Assembly (NCBI GenBank): GCA_024690695.1
Contig: JAILOS010000102.1
Span: 1 to 9,356, forward strand
Length of the DNA: 9,356 nt
Direction: 5' to 3'
Source of the DNA: Oscillospiraceae bacterium
GTDB lineage: Bacteria; Bacillota_A; Clostridia; Oscillospirales; Oscillospiraceae
Every line of letters begins with the position of its first letter. Position 1 is the stretch's first letter. Below are positions 6,158 to 9,356 of this stretch, one piece after another. The notes under the pieces are model-generated. The model had not been told where the DNA came from. It worked only from the letters and a program-made list of their open reading frames with translations, and did no database searches. The position numbers were made by a program, and so were the translations under genes.

Positions 6158-6595
6158 ATGAAGACCGTTGAAATCTACACCGACGGCGCGTGCAGCGGCA
6201 ATCCCGGCCCGGGCGGCTGGGCCGCGATCCTGCGCTGGAACGGGCGGGAAAAATGCCTGAGCGGCGGCGAGGAGCTGACCACGAACAACCGCATGGAGCT
6301 GACCGCCGTGATCCAGGCGCTGCTGGCTCTGCGCGAGCGCTGCGCCGTCGAGCTCTATTCCGACTCCCGCTACGTCGTGGACGCGCTGGAAAAGGGCTGG
6401 GCCTGGAGCTGGCGCAAAAAAGGCTGGATCAAAAGCGACAAAAAGCCCGCGCTCAACAGCGATCTGTGGACGATGCTGCTGGATCTGGCGAGCCAGCACG
6501 AGCTGCGCTGCCACTGGGTCAAGGGCCACGCCGAAAACGAATACAACGACCGCTGCGACCGCATGGCCGTGGCAGAGAGAGAGAAATTCACATGA
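6158..6595 (+). CDS. rnhA: Ribonuclease HI
   Basis: Degrades the RNA strand of RNA:DNA hybrids (R-loops, Okazaki primers) in the cytoplasm with divalent metal. The 145 aa form a complete, standard-length bacterial RNase HI. YTDGACSGNPGPGGW contains catalytic D9; NNRMEL contains E47; YSDSRYVVDAL contains D69; WVKGHAENEYNDRCD contains H124 and D134. These correspond closely to the E. coli DEDD residues plus the active-site His. The basic segment WSWRKKGWIKSDKK (83-96) is the substrate-binding handle. The start is 6 nt after the kinase stop with no visible Shine-Dalgarno sequence, so translation is probably coupled to the upstream gene. The stop overlaps the next start as ATGA. Confidence 0.97.
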   Translation: MKTVEIYTDGACSGNPGPGGWAAILRWNGREKCLSGGEELTTNNRMELTAVIQALLALRERCAVELYSDSRYVVDALEKGWAWSWRKKGWIKSDKKPALNSDLWTMLLDLASQHELRCHWVKGHAENEYNDRCDRMAVAEREKFT

Positions 6596-8325
6596 ACTTT
6601 CAGGACCGGCCGCTCCGGATCTTCCTGCGCTACATCGGCAGGCAGAAGAAGCTCTTCGCCATCGACATGAGCTGCGCGCTGCTTGTCGCGGTCATCGACC
6701 TCGTCTTTCCCTACGTCTCGCGTCTGGCCATGCGCAGCTATCTGCCGGAGAAGCTCTTCCGCGTCTTCTTCCTCGTGATGGGTGCGATGGCGCTGGCTTA
6801 TCTGCTCAAGGCCCTGCTGTACTACGTCATCACCGTGCTGGGTCACCGCATGGGCGTGCTGATCGAGGCCGACATGCGCCGCGATCTCTTCACGCATCTG
6901 CAGACGCTGTCCTTCCGCTTTTACGACCGCAACCGCACGGGCGTGCTGATGAGCCGCCTGACGAGCGAGCTGTTCGACATCACGGAGCTGAGCCATCACG
7001 GCCCGGAGAACATCATCATCTGTTCGCTGACGATCGTCGGCTCGCTGACCGTGATGTTCTTCCTGCAGCCGCAGCTCGCCCTGGTGCTGACGGTCGTGCT
7101 GCCGCTGTGCCTGTGGTTCACGCTCAGCCAGCGGCTGCGGATGAAGCGCGCCAACATCGAGGTCAAGCGCAAAACCGCCGAGATCACCGCCGCCGTCGAG
7201 AGCAGTATCTCCGGCGTGCGCGTGGCCAAGGCCTTCGCCAACGAGGAGCAGGAGAGCCTGAAGTTCGACCGGGCCAACGCCCTGTTCAAGAACGCCAAAA
7301 CCGGCTATTACCGCACGATGGGCCTGTTCATGAGCGGGATGGAGTTCACCACCGGCATCGCCCAGGTCGTCGTGATCACGGTGGGCGGCCTGCTGATCAT
7401 GGCCGGGCGCATGGACGCGGTCGATCTGATCACCTTCTCGCTGTACGTCTCCGCCTTCATCACCCCGGTGCGTAAGCTCAGCCAGTTTGCCGAGCAGTAC
7501 ATGCAGGGCTCGGCGGGCTTTACGCGCTTTCTGGAGATCATGCGCACCGAGCCGGAGATCCGGGACGCGCCCGACGCGAAGCCCCTCGAGAACGTCCGCG
7601 GCGAGGTGGAATTCCGCGACCTGAGCTTTGACTACGGCAACGGCCTGCCGGTGCTGAGCCATATTGATCTGCGCGTCCCCGCCGGCGGCACGCTCGCGCT
7701 GGTCGGCCCCTCCGGCGGCGGCAAGACCAGCCTCTGCCACCTGCTGCCCCGCTTTTACGAGGTCACCGGCGGCGCCGTGCTGGTGGACGGGCAGGACGTG
7801 CGCACGCTGACGCAGGCGAGCCTGCGCCGGAATATCGGCATCCTGCAGCAGGACGTGTTCCTCTTTGCCGACACGATCCGCGAGAACATCCGCTACGGCC
7901 GCCCCGACGCCAGCGACGAGGAGATCGTCGAAGCGGCGAAGCGGGCCGAGATCCACGACGAGATCATGGCCCTGCCGCAGGGCTACGACAGCTTCGTGGG
8001 CGAGCGCGGCGTGATGCTCTCCGGCGGGCAGAAGCAGCGCATTTCCATCGCCCGCGTGTTTTTGAAAAACCCGCGCATCCTCGTGCTGGACGAGGCCACC
8101 TCCGCGCTCGACACCGTGACCGAGCAGCGCATCCAGGCGGCCATGGAGGCGCTGAGCCGGGGCCGCACGACGATCGTCGTGGCCCACCGGCTTTCCACCG
8201 TCCGCCACGCCGACCAGATCGCCGTCATCGACGGAAGCGTCGTCTGCGAGCTCGGCAGCCACGAGGAGCTGCTCGCGAAAAACGGCGTCTACGCGTCCCT
8301 CTGCCGCGCCCAGAGTCTGGGTTAG
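6592..8325 (+). CDS. MsbA/LmrA/BmrA-type ABC half-exporter (membrane domain fused to ATPase)
   Basis: A 577-aa half-transporter with one ABC_membrane domain (about 15-305, six hydrophobic segments) and one ATPase domain (about 340-575); no partner gene is adjacent, so it probably works as a homodimer. ATPase motifs are all intact: Walker A GPSGGGKTS (372-380), Q-loop region ILQQDVFLF, signature LSGGQKQR (476-483), Walker B ILVLDEATSALD (D500, E501) and switch H532 in VVAHRLSTV. ATG 6592 overlaps the rnhA stop by 4 bp (ATGA); the same frame stays open upstream inside rnhA, but those extra codons are not exporter-like. A purine-rich GAGAGAGA stretch (6575-6582) is the only ribosome-binding candidate, so coupling is likely. 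Substrates of this family include lipids, drugs and peptides; none is indicated here. Confidence 0.95.
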   Translation: MNFQDRPLRIFLRYIGRQKKLFAIDMSCALLVAVIDLVFPYVSRLAMRSYLPEKLFRVFFLVMGAMALAYLLKALLYYVITVLGHRMGVLIEADMRRDLFTHLQTLSFRFYDRNRTGVLMSRLTSELFDITELSHHGPENIIICSLTIVGSLTVMFFLQPQLALVLTVVLPLCLWFTLSQRLRMKRANIEVKRKTAEITAAVESSISGVRVAKAFANEEQESLKFDRANALFKNAKTGYYRTMGLFMSGMEFTTGIAQVVVITVGGLLIMAGRMDAVDLITFSLYVSAFITPVRKLSQFAEQYMQGSAGFTRFLEIMRTEPEIRDAPDAKPLENVRGEVEFRDLSFDYGNGLPVLSHIDLRVPAGGTLALVGPSGGGKTSLCHLLPRFYEVTGGAVLVDGQDVRTLTQASLRRNIGILQQDVFLFADTIRENIRYGRPDASDEEIVEAAKRAEIHDEIMALPQGYDSFVGERGVMLSGGQKQRISIARVFLKNPRILVLDEATSALDTVTEQRIQAAMEALSRGRTTIVVAHRLSTVRHADQIAVIDGSVVCELGSHEELLAKNGVYASLCRAQSLG

Positions 8326-8390
8326 GCCCATCGTTTTCATTTTCAATACAGCGGGTGCGGAATCTCCGCGCGCGCCCGCAGGAGGTCGTT
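8326..8390 (+). promoter_or_regulatory. Spacer with strong ribosome binding site for the GNAT gene
   Basis: A 65-bp gap after the exporter stop. It opens with a T-rich stretch (ATCGTTTTCATTTTCAATACA) in which I could not place a good -35/-10 pair. It ends with a consensus AGGAGG (8380-8385) 5 nt before ATG 8391. That site decides the GNAT start against an in-frame GTG at 8355. No terminator-like hairpin is visible, so read-through from the exporter is plausible. Confidence 0.6.
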
Positions 8391-8966
8391 ATGCTGGAGC
8401 TTCACGTCTGCACGCAGCGGGAGATCGCCCGCTTTTATCCGCTGTTCGAGCTGGATTTCGACAAAAAGGAGCTGCCGCCGCGGATCGCCGTCCACCGGGC
8501 CGCGCTGCGCGGCGACGCGGAGCTGCTGAGCCTGCGCGACAGCGAGACCGGCTCCGACCTCGGCTTCGCCCTCGTCGGCTGCCGCGGGGTCTACGGCTAC
8601 GTCTGGCTGAAGGCCTTCTGCGTGGCGCCCTTCCTGCGCGGACAGGGGCTCGGCGTGGAGCTGATGCGCCTGCTGAACCGCCGCTACGCCGACAGGCAGG
8701 GCCTCGTCGCGGAGCTGACAGCCTTCGGCGAGCGCGCGGAGAACAGCGCGCAGTACAAGCTGCGGCGCTTCTTCCGCCGCTTCGGCTACGAGGAGCAGCC
8801 GCTCGCCGTCACGGTCGGCGGCGCGCCGGCAAGCGTGTTCGTCAAGCCTCTCCGCGGCTCCGCCGAGCTCGGAGCGTCGCTGCGGCGCGTGCTGCTGGAT
8901 TTCTACGGCCGCTTCTACAGTCCCGCCGGGATCGACGAAACGCTCGGCTTTCCGCAGGAATCTTAA
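8391..8966 (+). CDS. GNAT-family N-acetyltransferase, substrate unknown
   Basis: A 191-aa protein with the GNAT acetyl-CoA-binding motif A: FCVAPFLRGQGLGVELM, in which RGQGLG occupies residues 83-88 after a beta strand, as in the R/Q-x-x-G-x-G/A consensus. The N-terminal segment FELDFDKKELPPRIAVHRAALRGDAELL resembles uncharacterised clostridial GNAT proteins that I recognise only as a type, not by function. The C-terminal half (about 115-191) is rich in Arg/Phe and contains LRRFFRRFGYEE. It lacks a signal peptide or membrane segment, so it should be cytosolic. It follows the exporter at 65 bp and has its own AGGAGG site. The acceptor could be a small molecule or a protein; sequence does not decide. 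Confidence 0.85.
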   Translation: MLELHVCTQREIARFYPLFELDFDKKELPPRIAVHRAALRGDAELLSLRDSETGSDLGFALVGCRGVYGYVWLKAFCVAPFLRGQGLGVELMRLLNRRYADRQGLVAELTAFGERAENSAQYKLRRFFRRFGYEEQPLAVTVGGAPASVFVKPLRGSAELGASLRRVLLDFYGRFYSPAGIDETLGFPQES

Positions 8967-8990
8967 GTTCGTGAAGTTTTTCCCGCCCGC

Positions 8991-9019
8991 TGGACAATTC
9001 CGCCCGGCGGGTGTATGCT
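8991..9019 (+). promoter_or_regulatory. Sigma-70-type promoter upstream of the last gene
   Basis: TGGACA (8991-8996, five of six to TTGACA) and TATGCT (9014-9019, four of six to TATAAT) are separated by exactly 17 bp. The predicted start near 9026 leaves a leader of about 31 nt containing the ribosome binding site. This suggests the last gene begins a separate transcription unit from the GNAT gene. Confidence 0.6.
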
Positions 9020-9056
9020 GTCTGCACGGAAAGTCGATTCAGAAAGGATGTTTTTC

Positions 9057-9356
9057 ATGGCCGCTTCGCCGAAAGGCCGTTCCTCCGGCGCGCAGAAGGC
9101 CCGCGCCGTCTTTTTCATCACGCTGTTTCTGCTGCTGCTCGCGCTGATCGTGAGCTGGGCGCTCAAGCTCAGCGACGAGGCGGAGGACGAGGAGCGCTCG
9201 TCCAAGCGCAAAAAGCGCGACAAGGAACAGACCGAACAGTCGGAGCCGGCCGGGCAGACCGATCCCTACGGGGAAGAGCCCGCGCCCGCCCCGGAGGAGA
9301 CGCCCGCCGCGGCTCAGCCGACCCCGGCGCCGACCCCCGCGCCGACCCCCGCGCCC
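9057..9356 (+). CDS. Membrane-anchored protein with Pro/Thr/Ala-repeat linker (3' partial)
   Basis: The first 100 codons of a gene that leaves the window. GAAAGGA (9042-9048) lies 8 nt before ATG 9057; an in-frame ATG at 9048 overlaps that site and is unlikely. A short basic N-terminus (MAASPKGRSSGAQKAR) precedes one hydrophobic segment, about residues 17-36 (AVFFITLFLLLLALIVSWAL), with no lipobox or clear signal-peptidase site, so it looks like an N-in/C-out signal anchor. Next come an acidic then basic stretch (DEAEDEERSSKRKKRDKEQ) and a Pro/Ala/Thr/Glu-rich linker ending in three P-T-P-A units (9318-9353). Such linkers usually hold an extracellular domain away from the membrane. That domain lies outside the window, so the function is unknown. 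Confidence 0.8.
   Translation, partial: MAASPKGRSSGAQKARAVFFITLFLLLLALIVSWALKLSDEAEDEERSSKRKKRDKEQTEQSEPAGQTDPYGEEPAPAPEETPAAAQPTPAPTPAPTPAP
9318..9353 (+). repeat. 12-bp coding tandem repeat (P-T-P-A) x3
   Basis: Three consecutive 12-bp units (9318-9329, 9330-9341, 9342-9353) encode Pro-Thr-Pro-Ala. The last two are identical (CCGACCCCCGCG) and the first differs by one base. The array may continue past the right edge. It lies in the linker of the partial membrane-anchored protein. Confidence 0.8.

Noticed and set aside
6574..6583. Short (AG)5 tract at the end of rnhA and before the exporter start, as a possible phase-variation site
   Set aside because: Five dinucleotide units are too few to suggest slippage, and the tract is simply the purine-rich ribosome-binding area overlapping Glu/Arg codons.
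6370..8346. Long open frame on the minus strand (658 codons) opposite rnhA and the exporter
   Set aside because: It is a shadow frame: low-complexity composition, no ribosome binding site or family motif, and fully antisense to intact genes with catalytic residues.
8982..9011. CCCGCC / GGCGGG inverted pair flanking the -35 box of the last gene as an operator
   Set aside because: Six-base GC-only arms are expected by chance in DNA of this composition, and no further symmetry supports a repressor site.

Overview
This window looks like ordinary chromosome from a high-GC, low-copy-IS member of the Firmicutes, most likely a gut clostridium of the Oscillospiraceae/Ruminococcaceae kind. The reasons are strong AGGAGG-type ribosome binding sites, a GTG start, a BMP-family nucleoside importer locus in the clostridial arrangement, a clostridial-type GNAT protein, and short GC-rich intergenic hairpin repeats of a kind I associate with that group. 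The taxonomic assignment is inference. All genes are on the + strand; the long minus-strand open frames are by-products of the high GC content.

Region 1 (1-4889) is a four-gene ABC importer of the BMP/Nup type: the end of a substrate-binding protein (5' end outside the window), a tandem-domain ATPase, and two different permeases of the branched-chain/ribose/nucleoside class. A clear intrinsic terminator followed by a second large hairpin separates the binding-protein gene from the ATPase gene, while ATPase and permeases are tightly packed (8-bp overlap, then a 3-bp gap). This fits high expression of the binding protein and lower read-through into the transporter genes. The likely substrate is a purine nucleoside or nucleobase, but it cannot be read from sequence alone.

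Region 2 (4890-5260) is a 371-bp non-coding gap. It carries two copies of one 27-bp repeat and two copies of a second, hairpin-forming repeat; the last copy lies in a 45-nt near-perfect hairpin. After these comes a short AT-rich island with a TATAAT box that probably starts transcription of the next operon.

Region 3 (5261-8325) is a compact three-gene operon: a diacylglycerol-kinase-family lipid kinase, ribonuclease HI (rnhA), and an MsbA/LmrA-type ABC half-exporter whose start overlaps the rnhA stop as ATGA. Region 4 (8326-9356) has a GNAT acetyltransferase with its own strong ribosome binding site. A good sigma-70-type promoter then precedes a new gene running off the right edge, encoding a membrane-anchored protein with a Pro/Thr/Ala-repeat linker.

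I found no convincing evidence of a new defence, mobile or biosynthetic system. The most interesting material is regulatory and structural: the terminator plus palindromic hairpin inside the importer operon, the asymmetric nucleotide sites of the importer ATPase, and the paired repeat families in the intergenic gap.
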